From Methanobacteriota archaeon (GTDB lineage Archaea; Methanobacteriota_B; Thermococci; Methanofastidiosales; Methanofastidiosaceae), in contig JAMNZA010000072.1 of NCBI GenBank assembly GCA_023622545.1, positions 1 to 34,745 on the forward strand: a stretch of 34,745 nucleotides of DNA, read 5' to 3'. Position numbers and translations under genes: made by a program. The notes under the pieces were generated by a model. It was not told the origin of the DNA, did no database searches, and was given only the letters and a program-made list of their open reading frames with translations. Each line of letters starts with the position of its first letter. Position 1 is the stretch's first letter. Positions 7,747-16,604 of this stretch are shown in pieces.

Positions 7747-8397
7747 ATGGGCACGTCTCTTTCTCAGTTTAATCTCTTTCTATTTGATATGGATGGAACT
7801 TTAGTCGAATTTAAACTTGATTTTCAATATCTCAAAAATGAAGCAGCAAGGCTCTTAGAAGAAAAAGGCATTAATTTTGAAATTAAAAGATCACTAAGCG
7901 AAGCTATAAGAGATTCTAAGTATTATTTTGTCAATGAAGAAGATTATATTATTTTTGTAAATATAATGGAGGATTTAACTTCAAAACATGAAATTGAGAC
8001 GGCAAATAAAGCAGAAGCATTTCCACATTCTAAAGAATTACTAAAATATCTGAAATCAAAAGGGAAAAATATTGGGATTATAACTAGAAACTGTAGAGCC
8101 GCAACAATTAAAACATTGGAAGTTTCTGATTTGATAGATTATATAGATATAATTGTAACAAGGGAGGACGTTGTAAATTCTAAACCTCACCCCGAGCACG
8201 TTGAAGTAGCAATGAAGCTCTTAGATAAAAGTTCAGCAGAAACTGTAGTTATAGGGGATCATGAGTATGACATTGCTTCTGGTAAAAGTGCTGGATGTTT
8301 TACAATAGGAATTTTATCTGGTGTGTCCTCAGAAGAGACTCTAAAAACGGCAAACATCGTTATATCCTCTCTAGAAGACATTATTTCGTTTTTATAA
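7747..8397 (+). CDS. HAD-family phosphatase
   Basis: This 216-residue protein is a soluble haloacid dehalogenase-type hydrolase resembling phosphoglycolate phosphatases. Motif I is DMDGT with nucleophile D14 and D16. Motif II is the TRN of GIITRNCR. Motif III is the K of NSKPHPE, and motif IV is GDHEYD. The helical cap inserted after motif I is of the small C1 type. The substrate is not evident; phosphoglycolate or another small phosphomonoester is possible. The gene is likely leaderless, with a TATA-like box just upstream and no ribosome-binding site. Confidence 0.88.
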   Translation: MGTSLSQFNLFLFDMDGTLVEFKLDFQYLKNEAARLLEEKGINFEIKRSLSEAIRDSKYYFVNEEDYIIFVNIMEDLTSKHEIETANKAEAFPHSKELLKYLKSKGKNIGIITRNCRAATIKTLEVSDLIDYIDIIVTREDVVNSKPHPEHVEVAMKLLDKSSAETVVIGDHEYDIASGKSAGCFTIGILSGVSSEETLKTANIVISSLEDIISFL

Positions 8398-8468
8398 CTC
8401 AATTGACAATAAAGTTTTTAAACAGCAATTAAATCCACTCTTATATAATCAAATAAAGGAGGGTTACA

Positions 8469-8876
8469 ATGGAATTCAAGATTGTTATTTCTTACGCAGA
8501 TGGTAAGACTATAAAGAAAGAAGTAAAAGACAAACAGGCTGATGCCCTCTTTGGTTTAAAAATTGGCGAGGAGTTTAGTGGTGAGACCATAGGACTTTCC
8601 GGTCATGTATTAAAGATTACAGGCGGATCCGATAAAGATGGATTTCCAATGAGACAAGATCTTGATGGAAACAGAAGAGTTAAACTTTTACTTTCTAAGG
8701 GCGTTGGATTTAATCCACAAGATAAAGGTGAAAGAAGAAAAAAGAGAGTTAGAGGAAACACCATAAACGAAGATACTGTCCAAATTAATACCAAAGTAAT
8801 GAAGCCTGACAAATACGAGGCACCTGAAGAAAATAAAGCTGAAGAAGCCCCGAAAGGAAAATCTGAAAGTGCATAA
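8469..8876 (+). CDS. rps6e: Ribosomal protein eS6
   Basis: This small-subunit ribosomal protein of 135 residues has the usual archaeal core of about 115 residues and a charged tail. Recognisable eS6 segments are GHVLKITGGSDKDGFPMRQ, with the run RRVKLLL after it, and GERRKKRVRGN. The tail from about residue 115 is rich in Glu, Ala and Lys and is probably disordered. A strong AGGAGGG box lies about 7 bases before the ATG and a TATA-like box is further upstream. The order eS6 then aIF2 gamma is common in euryarchaea. Confidence 0.95.
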   Translation: MEFKIVISYADGKTIKKEVKDKQADALFGLKIGEEFSGETIGLSGHVLKITGGSDKDGFPMRQDLDGNRRVKLLLSKGVGFNPQDKGERRKKRVRGNTINEDTVQINTKVMKPDKYEAPEENKAEEAPKGKSESA

Positions 8877-8903
8877 ACTCAATTAATTAAAGGAGACATA
8901 TAG

Positions 8904-10124
8904 TTGGGACAAGCTGAAGTAAATATAGGTCTTGTAGGCCATGTAGACCATGGTAAAACTACATTAACGAGAGCTCTATCCGGAGTCTGGACTGACAAAC
9001 ATAGCGAAGAGCTTAGAAGAGGTATCACTATAAGACTTGGTTATGCTGATATCGAATTTAGAAAATGTAAAGCATGTGAAGGAGTCGAGGCATATACTAC
9101 AGAAAAAACTTGTCCGAAATGCGGTGGAGAAACTGAAGTATTAAGAAAAGTTTCATTTGTTGATGCACCAGGGCATGAAACGTTAATGGCAACAATGCTT
9201 TCAGGAGCGGCAATAATGGATGGTGCGATATTAGTTATTGCAGCAAATGAAAAATGCCCACAACCACAAACAAGAGAACACCTAATGGCCTTAAATATTG
9301 TTGGAATTAAGAATATTGTAATTGCGCAAAATAAAATAGAGCTAGTTTCAAAGGAAAAAGCTATTGAGAATTATAATCAAATTAAGAACTTCATTAAAGG
9401 AACTGTCGCAGAAAATGCTCCTATTATCCCAATTTCAGCTCAACATAGAGTAAATATAGATTACTTGATTAAATCAATTCAAGAAGTAATAAAGACGCCG
9501 AAAAGAGATCCAGAAAAACCCCCAGTTATGTACGTTGCAAGATCTTTTGATACAAATAGGCCAGGAACGGCTCCAGAAGACTTAAAGGGCGGTATTTTAG
9601 GGGGTTCTCTAATACAAGGAAAGTTAAAAGTTGGGGATAAAATAGAGATAAGGCCTGGATTTGAGAAAGTAGAACAAAATAAGAAAGTTTTTAAGCCAAT
9701 TATAACTTTCATTTCAAGTTTAAATGTTAGTAATGATTCAGTTGAAGAAGCTTTACCAGGAGGCCTTCTTGGAGTTGGTACTTTTCTTGATCCTGCGGTA
9801 ACTAAATCTGACACGCTAGCCGGTAGTATTTTGGGGTATCCAGATCAACTTCCTAATGTTTGGGAAACATTGTCTCTTGAAGTTCATCTTTTAGATCGAG
9901 TAGTTGGAACAGAGGAAGAAACTACCGTGGAACCTATTAGGCCAAAAGAAATGCTTCTCCTAAATGTTGGAACTGCAAAAACAATTGGTACAACTACAAA
10001 AGTAGGAAAAGTTACAGAATTAATTTTAAAACTTCCAGTATGTTCTATTGCCGGTGAAAGAGTAGCTATCAGTAGAAGGGTAGGGGCAAGATGGAGACTA
10101 ATAGGGTACGGAATAATAAAATAA
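8904..10124 (+). CDS. eif2g: Translation initiation factor aIF2 gamma
   Basis: This GTPase subunit of aIF2 delivers initiator Met-tRNA to the small subunit. The 406 residues include G1 GHVDHGKT at 12-19, switch 2 DAPGHE, and the G4 region AQNKIEL. A zinc knuckle CxxC...CPKC is inserted after switch 1, typical for aIF2 gamma. Two EF-Tu-like beta barrels follow. The start is TTG at 8904, with AGGAGA about 8 bases upstream and no nearby ATG. The alpha subunit is encoded at 13138; the beta subunit is not in the window. Confidence 0.96.
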   Translation: MGQAEVNIGLVGHVDHGKTTLTRALSGVWTDKHSEELRRGITIRLGYADIEFRKCKACEGVEAYTTEKTCPKCGGETEVLRKVSFVDAPGHETLMATMLSGAAIMDGAILVIAANEKCPQPQTREHLMALNIVGIKNIVIAQNKIELVSKEKAIENYNQIKNFIKGTVAENAPIIPISAQHRVNIDYLIKSIQEVIKTPKRDPEKPPVMYVARSFDTNRPGTAPEDLKGGILGGSLIQGKLKVGDKIEIRPGFEKVEQNKKVFKPIITFISSLNVSNDSVEEALPGGLLGVGTFLDPAVTKSDTLAGSILGYPDQLPNVWETLSLEVHLLDRVVGTEEETTVEPIRPKEMLLLNVGTAKTIGTTTKVGKVTELILKLPVCSIAGERVAISRRVGARWRLIGYGIIK

Positions 10125-10495
10125 CAGTTATTTTAGATACAAATTTTCTTCTTCTTCCAGGTAGATTTAATTTATGGATTGAGTCTATTGAAGAAGTTAT
10201 TGATAGGAAATGTGAGATACTTATACCTTCAAATGTAATGTCTGAACTAAAACGGATTGAATTAACTGGCTTAGACAAGATTTCAAAAGAAGTTGCATTG
10301 AAGATTTCTGAACGCTATAAGATAATAGAACTTGAAGGTCCTGTTGATAGATCAATCCTAGAATTTGCTAAAAATAATAAATGTATTGTAGCAACAAACG
10401 ACATGAAACTAAAGTCAGATCTAAGAAGCAACCAAGTTCCAGTAATTTTTTTAAAAAAGGGTTCAAGACTCGCGCTTGAAGGCTATATTGATTGA
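10091..10495 (+). CDS. Fcf1/Utp24-like PIN-domain protein
   Basis: This 134-residue single PIN domain belongs to the archaeal family usually found just after aIF2 gamma. It resembles the eukaryotic rRNA-processing nuclease Fcf1/Utp24. Acidic active-site candidates are D16 (VILDTN), E52 (SELK), D86, and D104 (ATND) with D110 nearby. The ATG at 10091 overlaps the aIF2 gamma gene by 34 bases; no later in-frame start precedes the LDTN motif. A ribosome-processing nuclease is more likely than a VapC toxin, because no antitoxin gene is adjacent and the context is translational. Confidence 0.85.
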   Translation: METNRVRNNKITVILDTNFLLLPGRFNLWIESIEEVIDRKCEILIPSNVMSELKRIELTGLDKISKEVALKISERYKIIELEGPVDRSILEFAKNNKCIVATNDMKLKSDLRSNQVPVIFLKKGSRLALEGYID

Positions 10496-10977
10496 ATTTT
10501 TTTTATCATAAACATAACATTAAAATCAATAGGCTTTGAAGTATCAACAATTGTTATCTCATCTTCAAAATCTTCAAATACTTCCTTTATCTTTAGATAA
10601 ACGCTGAAATCAGCGTCACTGAATTTGTCTTTTCTGTTTGTAATTCTCTCTTTTAGAATGTGCTCAGGTGTTTCACAATAAAAGAAAATAATTTTTTCAC
10701 CGACTGATTCTCCAACTTGTGTTGCCATATTCCGCAAAGATTTTGAATAAAAAGTTCCATCGAGTATCACATTTTTACCAGAGACCAAATATTTTTTCGT
10801 CTGGGAAAATAGTTCATTATATACAATTCTTTTATCATCTTCATTATATATTGGATCTTTAAATAGATTCTTTCGGATCTTGTCCGTAGATAAAACAACA
10901 GCGTTTATCTCTTTTGAAAGAGAATCTGCAATTGTTGTCTTCCCTGAACCTGGAAGACCAGTTATAATAATAAGCAT
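10483..10977 (-). CDS. P-loop kinase of the AAA_33/gluconokinase-like type
   Basis: This 164-residue nucleotide-binding kinase has no certain substrate. The Walker A motif GLPGSGKTT is at residues 7-15. A DKIRKNLF segment follows the first strand, and NVILDGTFYS is the second core motif. ERITNRKDKFSDA resembles the lid of small-molecule kinases and of PSTK-like enzymes. It is too short for the full archaeal PSTK, so a general small-molecule or nucleotide kinase is the safer call. It ends inside the convergent PIN gene by 13 bases and is divergent from the OB-fold gene at 11038. Confidence 0.8.
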   Translation of the reverse strand: MLIIITGLPGSGKTTIADSLSKEINAVVLSTDKIRKNLFKDPIYNEDDKRIVYNELFSQTKKYLVSGKNVILDGTFYSKSLRNMATQVGESVGEKIIFFYCETPEHILKERITNRKDKFSDADFSVYLKIKEVFEDFEDEITIVDTSKPIDFNVMFMIKKIQSI

Positions 10978-11037
10978 AAATTCTATTTTAAGGTAAGTTT
11001 TAAATATATTACTTAAAATAGTAGTTGAGGGAATAAT
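10978..11037. promoter_or_regulatory. Divergent promoter between P-loop kinase and OB-fold gene
   Basis: This 60-base A/T-rich gap contains GTTTTAAATATATTAC (about 10997-11012), which can serve as a TATA box in either direction. A GAGGG precedes the TTG start at 11038. Assignment is by composition and spacing only. Confidence 0.4.
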
Positions 11038-11349
11038 TTGCCAGATAAATTCACAAAGTCTCCGTATAAAAAGGCTAGAATTAAAGATATTCCAAATGAG
11101 AAGTATGTCAGTGTAGTAGGAGCAATAATAAAAAAAGATGGAAATGATATACTCCTAGACGACGGCACTGGACAGATTGAAGTTGTTTTCAGCGAAGATA
11201 TTAACTTCAAAGAAGGAGATATTGTTAGAGTTTTTGGAATATATATCTCAAAATCCCTTAAAGGTGAGATAATTCAAGATATGTCAAATCTTGATATTAA
11301 ACTTTACAGAGATAGTTTTGATAAAATTAAAAGTCTTTATCATTCCTAA
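11038..11349 (+). CDS. Single OB-fold nucleic-acid-binding protein
   Basis: This 103-residue protein is a single OB fold of the RPA/tRNA-anti type. The pattern VSVVGAIIKKDGNDILLDDGTGQIEVVF, here given only in part, followed by EGDIVRVFGIYI is characteristic. Such small archaeal OB proteins are thought to bind single-stranded DNA or RNA. The start is TTG at 11038 with a GAGGG about 8 bases upstream. It lies 58 bases before PCNA and could be part of the replication unit, perhaps an RPA-related accessory factor. That role is inference from position. Confidence 0.75.
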   Translation: MPDKFTKSPYKKARIKDIPNEKYVSVVGAIIKKDGNDILLDDGTGQIEVVFSEDINFKEGDIVRVFGIYISKSLKGEIIQDMSNLDIKLYRDSFDKIKSLYHS

Positions 11350-11407
11350 TTCCAAAAATTTATAAATATAATAATAAAATAATGCTAATAGATTGTTAGG
11401 TGAGTTA

Positions 11408-12145
11408 ATGTTTGAAGCCGTTTTGAGCGCCGAAACCTGGAAAAAATGTGTCACTGCTATAGGTAGTCTTGTAGAAGAAGTTCCACTAAAGATTACAGCT
11501 GAAGGTATTGAGCTTAGGGCAATGGATCCTTCTCATGTCAGCATGATTGATTTTAAGATGAATAAAGAAGTATTCGCAGAATACAAAACTGATAAAGAAA
11601 CTACCATTGGTATTGATATAGAAGAGATGTCTAAGTTCATCAATAGAAGTAGAAATGACGACATTCTTGTTCTAAAACTCGATGAAGAAAAGAATAAAAT
11701 CTTAATGGTTCTAAAAGGAACTTCAACTAGGCGATTTGGATGTCAACTTATAGATGTCACTGAACAATCAAATCTTAAAATGCCAGCTCTAAATACAACT
11801 TCAAAAGTGAGAATTAGTTCCCAATCCTTTAGAGAAGGTCTAAAAGATGCAAATATAGTTTCTGACCACGTAACTTTAAGGGCAGATGATGCATTCTATA
11901 TGAACGCCGAAGGGGACACAGGAGACATTGAAGTTAAATTGGAAAAGGGTGACCCAGATCTATATGAAATTATTGTTTCTGCTGGAGCTTCTTCCACATT
12001 CAACTTGAGTTACTTATCAGATATGTCAAAATCAATTCCTGGAGAAATGTCTTTAGAGATGGGTAATGATATGCCAGTAAAACTTCAATTTGAAATTGAA
12101 GGCGCTACAATTGTGTTTATACTTGCTCCAAGAGTTGAAAGATGA
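11408..12145 (+). CDS. pcn: PCNA sliding clamp
   Basis: This DNA polymerase processivity factor forms a trimeric ring around DNA. The chosen ATG at 11408 gives 245 residues, the usual length, starting MFEAVLSAETWKKC. AGGTGA lies about 4 bases upstream, whereas an in-frame TTG at 11393 has no support. Family signatures include LRAMDPSHVSMIDF and, at the C-terminus, PVKLQFEIEGATIVFILAPR. The stop overlaps the start of the GINS gene (ATGA). Clamp and GINS are thus made together. Confidence 0.96.
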   Translation: MFEAVLSAETWKKCVTAIGSLVEEVPLKITAEGIELRAMDPSHVSMIDFKMNKEVFAEYKTDKETTIGIDIEEMSKFINRSRNDDILVLKLDEEKNKILMVLKGTSTRRFGCQLIDVTEQSNLKMPALNTTSKVRISSQSFREGLKDANIVSDHVTLRADDAFYMNAEGDTGDIEVKLEKGDPDLYEIIVSAGASSTFNLSYLSDMSKSIPGEMSLEMGNDMPVKLQFEIEGATIVFILAPRVER

Positions 12146-12657
12146 GTACTATTATGGGAAAAGATAATGATTCTCCTATAATTATTTTTAGAAAAGAATG
12201 CATAAAAATTGGTATTCTTGACAATAATAGAGAAGAAAATAGTGATATTTTTTCTCTTTTAGAGAACATACCCGAAGGAATTACACTTGAAGACAAAATA
12301 AAAAAATTCAAAAGTGACCGAGCAAAGTTACAATTTGAGTCCTTTTGTAGAAAAAAATTTGAGCGTATACTTCAAAGATCTTTTGAAAACTCCGAGCCAG
12401 AAAATGATTTAGAATTTAAAATTTATAAATCAATACAAGAGTTATTCAATGAATACAAAGCTAATATTTTAAATAATAATATAAAACAGAAAGAGGAAAG
12501 GGAAAAGGTTTTTAAGGAGGTAAGGCTCTCACAAGATGTGCCAGAGTTCATAGGGGAGGATATGAAGTCCTATGGACCGTACAAAAAGGGGGAAATAGTT
12601 TCAATCCCTCTGAGAAACGCTGAGATACTTATAAGAGAGAAAATTGCTGAAAACTAA
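12142..12657 (+). CDS. GINS complex subunit (Gins51/Gins15-like)
   Basis: GINS links the MCM helicase with the rest of the archaeal replisome. The 171-residue protein has an N-terminal helical A domain and a small C-terminal B domain. The latter shows the clear signature DVPEFIGEDMKSYGPYKKGE followed by a VSIP segment. A C-terminal B domain is the Sld5/Psf1-like order, matching Gins51. The N-terminal half diverges strongly, so the assignment rests mainly on the B domain and on coupling to PCNA. The coupling is a 4-base ATGA overlap. Confidence 0.85.
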   Translation: MSTIMGKDNDSPIIIFRKECIKIGILDNNREENSDIFSLLENIPEGITLEDKIKKFKSDRAKLQFESFCRKKFERILQRSFENSEPENDLEFKIYKSIQELFNEYKANILNNNIKQKEEREKVFKEVRLSQDVPEFIGEDMKSYGPYKKGEIVSIPLRNAEILIREKIAEN

Positions 12658-12672
12658 TTGAAAGTGATTCTT

Positions 12673-12951
12673 ATGAAAATGCCAAAAAAGATGAATACCT
12701 ACTGCCCGACCTGTAAAAAACACACTTCTCATAAAGTAGAGACCGTTAAGAAAAGGAAAAGAGGAGAACTCAGTGCAGGTCAGAGAAGGTATAGAAGAAA
12801 AATTAAAGGTTACAGGGGTTTCCCTAGATCTTCAGTTAATGGTGAGAAAACTGTAAAGAAACTTGATTTGAGATACAGATGTGAAGTATGCAAGAAAGCC
12901 ACTACAAGAAAAGGTTTCAGAATTAAAAAATTAGAATTCGTGGAGGCATAA
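12673..12951 (+). CDS. rpl44e: Ribosomal protein eL44
   Basis: This large-subunit protein is 92 residues from the ATG at 12673 ([14 protein letters not shown]). Zinc-binding pairs are YCPTCKKH near the N-terminus and RYRCEVCKK near the C-terminus. The basic centre with [15 protein letters not shown] is typical. The open frame extends to a TTG at 12658, but family members start near MKMPK. The ATG at 12679 is a second option. It is followed by eS27 after 2 bases, the conserved euryarchaeal order. Confidence 0.95.
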   Translation: MKMPKKMNTYCPTCKKHTSHKVETVKKRKRGELSAGQRRYRRKIKGYRGFPRSSVNGEKTVKKLDLRYRCEVCKKATTRKGFRIKKLEFVEA

Positions 12952-12953
12952 AA

Positions 12954-13130
12954 ATGAAAAAACTTGTTTCTAAGTTTTTGAGAGTAAAATGTACTGACTG
13001 TTCTAGTGAGCAGATAGTATTTAACAGACCTGCTATCACTGTAAAGTGTCTTACATGTGGTAAATCTTTGGTAGAATCAAAAGGTGGAACAGGCAAAATC
13101 AACGCTGAAATACTAGAAGTATTGGAGTGA
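12954..13130 (+). CDS. rps27e: Ribosomal protein eS27
   Basis: This 58-residue small-subunit zinc protein reads [20 protein letters not shown] at its start. The zinc-binding cysteines form CTDC and, about 20 residues later, CLTC. The sequence ends with ILEVLE. TGGAGG lies about 8 bases upstream of the ATG, inside the end of eL44. It sits between eL44 and aIF2 alpha, exactly as in other euryarchaea. Confidence 0.94.
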   Translation: MKKLVSKFLRVKCTDCSSEQIVFNRPAITVKCLTCGKSLVESKGGTGKINAEILEVLE

Positions 13131-13137
13131 TTATTTA

Positions 13138-13917
13138 ATGCTTGAAAAGGAGTACCCCGAAGAAGGGGATCTTGTCATGTGTTCGGTTAAGGAGGTATTC
13201 CCATATGGGGCCTTTGTAGTTCTGGATGAATATGACAAGGAAGGTATGATTCATATAAAGGAGATATCCTCTAGCTGGGTTAAAAACATTAGAAACCATG
13301 TTAGAGAAGGTCAAAAAATAGTCTGTAAAGTCCTAAAGGTAGATGAATCTAAAAATCATATAGATTTGTCTTTAAGAAGAGTAACAAGCCAACAGAAAAA
13401 AACAAAAGTCCAAGAATTTAAAAGAGAGAAAAAAGGAGAGAAACTTTTAGAATTATTCGCAACTAATATCGGTGAAGACTATAAGAATATAATTCATACC
13501 ATTGGGGTACCTCTAGTTAACAAATATGGTGACTTATACGCTGCCTTTGAAGAAACTTCAACGAAAGGTAAGGGCGTTTTACAAGGAATAATCGATGAAA
13601 AATATATCGATGGCCTTTATGAAATTATAACAACTAATGTAGAAAATCCATTAGTCTCTATCACTGGCCACATCACTCTTGAATGCTATTCTGGGGAGGG
13701 TGTGAATATAATTAAAGAGGCCTTGATTAATGCTAGAGAGAAATTTAAGGACAAAGTTGAAGAAGTTGATATAAGAAATGAAGGCTCTCCAAAGTATTCT
13801 ATACATATCGTCGCTGAAGATTATAAAGCGGCAGAATCTGTTTTGAGAGAGATTGCAGAAATGGCAATATCTTTTGTTCAGAGTAATGAAGGTAAAGGTA
13901 CCTTTAAGAGATCATAA
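13138..13917 (+). CDS. eif2a: Translation initiation factor aIF2 alpha
   Basis: This subunit of the aIF2 heterotrimer is 259 residues. Residues about 8-80 form an S1-type OB fold with [20 protein letters not shown] and a later [20 protein letters not shown] segment. A helical domain and the C-terminal alpha-beta domain that binds the gamma subunit follow. GGAGTGA precedes the ATG. The gene runs directly into Nop10, with 1 base between the stop and the next start. Confidence 0.95.
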   Translation: MLEKEYPEEGDLVMCSVKEVFPYGAFVVLDEYDKEGMIHIKEISSSWVKNIRNHVREGQKIVCKVLKVDESKNHIDLSLRRVTSQQKKTKVQEFKREKKGEKLLELFATNIGEDYKNIIHTIGVPLVNKYGDLYAAFEETSTKGKGVLQGIIDEKYIDGLYEIITTNVENPLVSITGHITLECYSGEGVNIIKEALINAREKFKDKVEEVDIRNEGSPKYSIHIVAEDYKAAESVLREIAEMAISFVQSNEGKGTFKRS

Positions 13918-13918
13918 T

Positions 13919-14080
13919 ATGAAGATGAAAATCTGTCCAAAATGTAATACTTATACCATGGAGGACATATGTTCTGTGTGCAAAGTTCCTACAGTTAATC
14001 CTCATCCACCCAAGTTTTCACCTGAGGATAAATATGGAAAATACAGAAGAATAATAAAAAAAGAGAGTGGAGTGTTATGA
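13919..14080 (+). CDS. nop10: Nop10-like rRNA pseudouridylation protein
   Basis: This small subunit of H/ACA ribonucleoproteins is 53 residues from the ATG at 13919. An alternative ATG is at 13925. Zinc-binding cysteines are [10 protein letters not shown] and CSVC, and the family sequence [18 protein letters not shown] follows. The longer open frame starting at 13853 lies within aIF2 alpha and is not family-like. Its stop overlaps the next gene by 4 bases (ATGA). Confidence 0.94.
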   Translation: MKMKICPKCNTYTMEDICSVCKVPTVNPHPPKFSPEDKYGKYRRIIKKESGVL

Positions 14081-14856
14081 AAGAAACATTTATTATTGAA
14101 GAGAAAAAGGATTTCAAACTTGACAATCCGATATTCATAGAAGGACTTCCTGGGATAGGACTTGTTGGAAAATTAGCGGCAGATCACCTTATTCAGGAAC
14201 TTAAAGCAGTTAAATTTGCTGATTTATATTCACCAAGATTTCCTCATCAAGCGTTAGTTGAGAAGGATTCAACAATGCGTTTAATGAAAAATGAATTTTA
14301 TTATTATACAGGAGGAAAAAGAGATATCCTATTTCTTTCAGGAGATACCCAACCTCCTCCTACAGATGCTTTTGGGCATTATGAGATTTCCGCATCAATA
14401 TTAGACTTTATTGAAAAGTTTGGAGTGAAAGAAATGTTCACTCTTGGCGGGTATTCAACTGGAGGGTATCCTGTAAAGGAGCCAAAGGTATTAGGCGCAG
14501 CTTCAGATATAGAAACTGTTGAAAAATACAAGGACAAGAATATTGTTTTCAGAGAGGATCCTGGATCTGCCATAGTCGGTGCTTCTGGACTTCTTATTGT
14601 ATTGGGAAAGCTTAGAGGAATGAAAGGATTATGCCTTTTAGGAGAATCGCCAGGATATATAATAGATGCCAAAGCTTCAAAGGCAGTTTTACAGATTCTA
14701 GTAGATATATTAGAACTAGATATTAGCATGGAAGAGCTCGATAAAAGAGCTGAAGAGACTGAAAAGGCACTTTCAAAGATACAGGAAATGCAGAAAAACA
14801 TGACTGAATATCAGACATTGCCTCCTGGAAACGAAGAAACAGGATATATAAGATAA
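14077..14856 (+). CDS. PAC2-family protein (proteasome assembly chaperone-like)
   Basis: This 259-residue protein belongs to the PAC2/COG2047 family related to eukaryotic proteasome assembly chaperones. The signature [20 protein letters not shown] is near residues 18-37, followed by the FLSGDTQPP and TLGGYSTGG segments. A helical, Glu-rich C-terminus of about 45 residues follows. It is the last gene of the aIF2 alpha-Nop10 unit, an order shared by many euryarchaea. Its cellular role in archaea is not well defined. Confidence 0.9.
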   Translation: MKETFIIEEKKDFKLDNPIFIEGLPGIGLVGKLAADHLIQELKAVKFADLYSPRFPHQALVEKDSTMRLMKNEFYYYTGGKRDILFLSGDTQPPPTDAFGHYEISASILDFIEKFGVKEMFTLGGYSTGGYPVKEPKVLGAASDIETVEKYKDKNIVFREDPGSAIVGASGLLIVLGKLRGMKGLCLLGESPGYIIDAKASKAVLQILVDILELDISMEELDKRAEETEKALSKIQEMQKNMTEYQTLPPGNEETGYIR

Positions 14857-14880
14857 TTATTTTTTTTATTTTAATTTAAT
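14857..14880 (+). terminator. T-rich transcript end after the PAC2 gene
   Basis: A run of eight T residues and further T-rich sequence follows the PAC2 stop, between convergent genes. Archaeal termination typically uses such U tracts without a hairpin. Confidence 0.5.
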
Positions 14881-14895
14881 AAAACAATTTTGAAT

Positions 14896-15804
14896 TCATT
14901 TTGTAGATAAATTAATGTTTTGAGTATTCTTACCCCTATTCATTATGCATCCAATAATCTTTTCATAGATGTCGGGATAGCTAATATCTTCCCCTCCATC
15001 TAGAGAAGGATTATCATTTACCTCTATAACATAAAGACTACCATTATTTTCTTTTATATCCACACCATAAAGCCCATTACCAATAGCGTTCCCGGCTCTT
15101 ATACCAAGATCGATAATGTCTTGAGGAACTTCTTCTTTTGGGACACTTACAACATCACAGTAGACTAAGTGACCGTTTACAGAGGCTTGGATTTTAAATG
15201 TTTCATTAGGGATTATATATTTACAAGCATATAACAACTCACCATCAAGAACCCCGATTCTCCAATCAAATTTACTATCAATGTATTCTTGTACAACAAC
15301 CCAGTCTGAGAGCTTTATGAATCTCCTTGATACTTTTATGAATTCTTCTTTTGTATATACTCTTTCTACTCTTGCAGAGAATGAAGTTGACGGTTCTTTC
15401 AGAATCATTGGTGGATTAAACATTTTGAATATTTCTTCAAGATTCTCTAAGGTAACTTCACCTTTTTTTATAAAGATTGTTTTCGGCATTGGTACATCTT
15501 TTTTCATAAGATGCAGATACATATTCACCTTGTCAGAACATATCCTAATCGAAGTGGGATCGTCTATTACAGGTACACCATTCAATTCGGCTATTCTTGC
15601 AGCAACGTAGCTTATATTCATTGAGTCTGTTCTAGACCTAATGAAAAGTCCATCAAGCCCCGAAATTTTTTTAATTTCTGTGGGAAAGATAAAATAGGCT
15701 TGATGTCCCATGTTCTCTGCTTCATCTCTGAATTTAATTAGTGAGATAAGTTGCACAGAACTACTTAGAGTTTGCCTATCAACAAAAATTCCTAATTTCC
15801 CCAT
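14896..15804 (-). CDS. RimK-type ATP-grasp ligase (C-terminal half of an RLAN/ATP-grasp pair)
   Basis: This 302-residue protein is an ATP-grasp enzyme of the RimK group, which joins a carboxylate to an amine using ATP. Key features are VIDDPTSIRICSDKVNMYLHL (shortened here; K92 is ATP-binding), LKEPSTSFSARVERV with K136, VVQEYIDSKFDWRIGVL, and the metal-binding VIEVNDNPS at 259-267. Its upstream neighbour is RLAN-like. In bacteria RLAN and this ATP-grasp domain are normally one polypeptide, in the same order. The ATG at 15804 overlaps the neighbour by 26 bases in the +1 frame and has only a weak ribosome-binding site. The reaction is unknown; peptide or protein tagging is inference from the superfamily. 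Confidence 0.88.
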   Translation of the reverse strand: MGKLGIFVDRQTLSSSVQLISLIKFRDEAENMGHQAYFIFPTEIKKISGLDGLFIRSRTDSMNISYVAARIAELNGVPVIDDPTSIRICSDKVNMYLHLMKKDVPMPKTIFIKKGEVTLENLEEIFKMFNPPMILKEPSTSFSARVERVYTKEEFIKVSRRFIKLSDWVVVQEYIDSKFDWRIGVLDGELLYACKYIIPNETFKIQASVNGHLVYCDVVSVPKEEVPQDIIDLGIRAGNAIGNGLYGVDIKENNGSLYVIEVNDNPSLDGGEDISYPDIYEKIIGCIMNRGKNTQNINLSTK

Positions 15805-16579
15805 TTTCTATCCCAGTTTCAACTCTTGTTTGAAATTCTTCTTTTTCATCGTTCGATAGCTCTGATCTTTTTATGGGTGATATAGAGGAAAGATAATATT
15901 TCTCTCCATCATATATTAGGATTATCTTAGCAACTGGCACCTCAAATACTTCATATATCTTTTTAAGAAGTGCACATATCTCCGGATCTGTTGTGGTATT
16001 CTTCCCAAATAGAGTGGTGAAGGTCTTTATTTCTGCATTTGGTGGCAATCTCTGGAAGCAGAAAGGGTATTTACCTGAATGAGTTACTTTCTTTATTGCT
16101 TCTTTTGCAGTTTCTAAATCGTATGCAACTTCGTATCTTGAAGAATCAGAGTAGTAGTTTATTCCATATATCATTGATGGCACAGGACAGTATGTGTCAG
16201 AGATTCCCCATTCAGATACAGGTATTCCTGTCATCTGAGCTTTTGTAAGGCATATAGGTATTACATAAGCATCAAGTATTTGATCACTACTTGGTGTTAT
16301 TTTGTACCCATTTTGATTTTCTCTTAATACTATCCTATAGTAAGACTCTGTCTTGTAATGGTATTCATTACTTAAAACAAATAGGTTGTTACCTGAGTAC
16401 ATCTCAGTTATATCTTTATCAAAAAGACTTATTTTTTTATGCAAATTTTCTGCACCTTTTTTATGGGTGTTAACCCTGGTATCATTATGTGCCTCTAAAA
16501 AATTAACAAATGGCATTACAAAATTTTCAATCGTTTTTACATCACAACTATTTGACGAATCATCATCTTCTGATTCCAT
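15779..16579 (-). CDS. RLAN-like protein (N-terminal partner of RimK ATP-grasp)
   Basis: This 266-residue protein matches the RLAN domain known from the N-terminus of bacterial RimK-like proteins. The hallmark is at residues 66-105: LFVLSNEYHYKTESYYRIVL, then GYKITPSSDQILDAY. A later segment, FTTLFGKN with VPVAKIILIYDG and YYLSSISPIKRSELS, corresponds to the second half of RLAN. The protein ends in the middle of a junction that continues in the next frame as the ATP-grasp gene. The ATG at 16579 lacks a good ribosome-binding site and lies 25 bases after the small membrane protein gene. The first 15 residues are acidic and Ser-rich and may be non-conserved. Function is unknown. Confidence 0.75.
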   Translation of the reverse strand: MESEDDDSSNSCDVKTIENFVMPFVNFLEAHNDTRVNTHKKGAENLHKKISLFDKDITEMYSGNNLFVLSNEYHYKTESYYRIVLRENQNGYKITPSSDQILDAYVIPICLTKAQMTGIPVSEWGISDTYCPVPSMIYGINYYSDSSRYEVAYDLETAKEAIKKVTHSGKYPFCFQRLPPNAEIKTFTTLFGKNTTTDPEICALLKKIYEVFEVPVAKIILIYDGEKYYLSSISPIKRSELSNDEKEEFQTRVETGIENGEIRNFC

Positions 16580-16604
16580 AAAAACAGCCAGCTGGGATTT
16601 CTCC

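Noticed and set aside
10091-10495. VapC-type toxin call for the PIN protein
   Set aside because: No antitoxin gene is adjacent. The aIF2 gamma neighbourhood and sequence fit the archaeal Fcf1-like family.
11393-11407. TTG start for PCNA five codons upstream
   Set aside because: The ATG at 11408 has a correctly spaced AGGTGA and gives the conserved MFEAV start.
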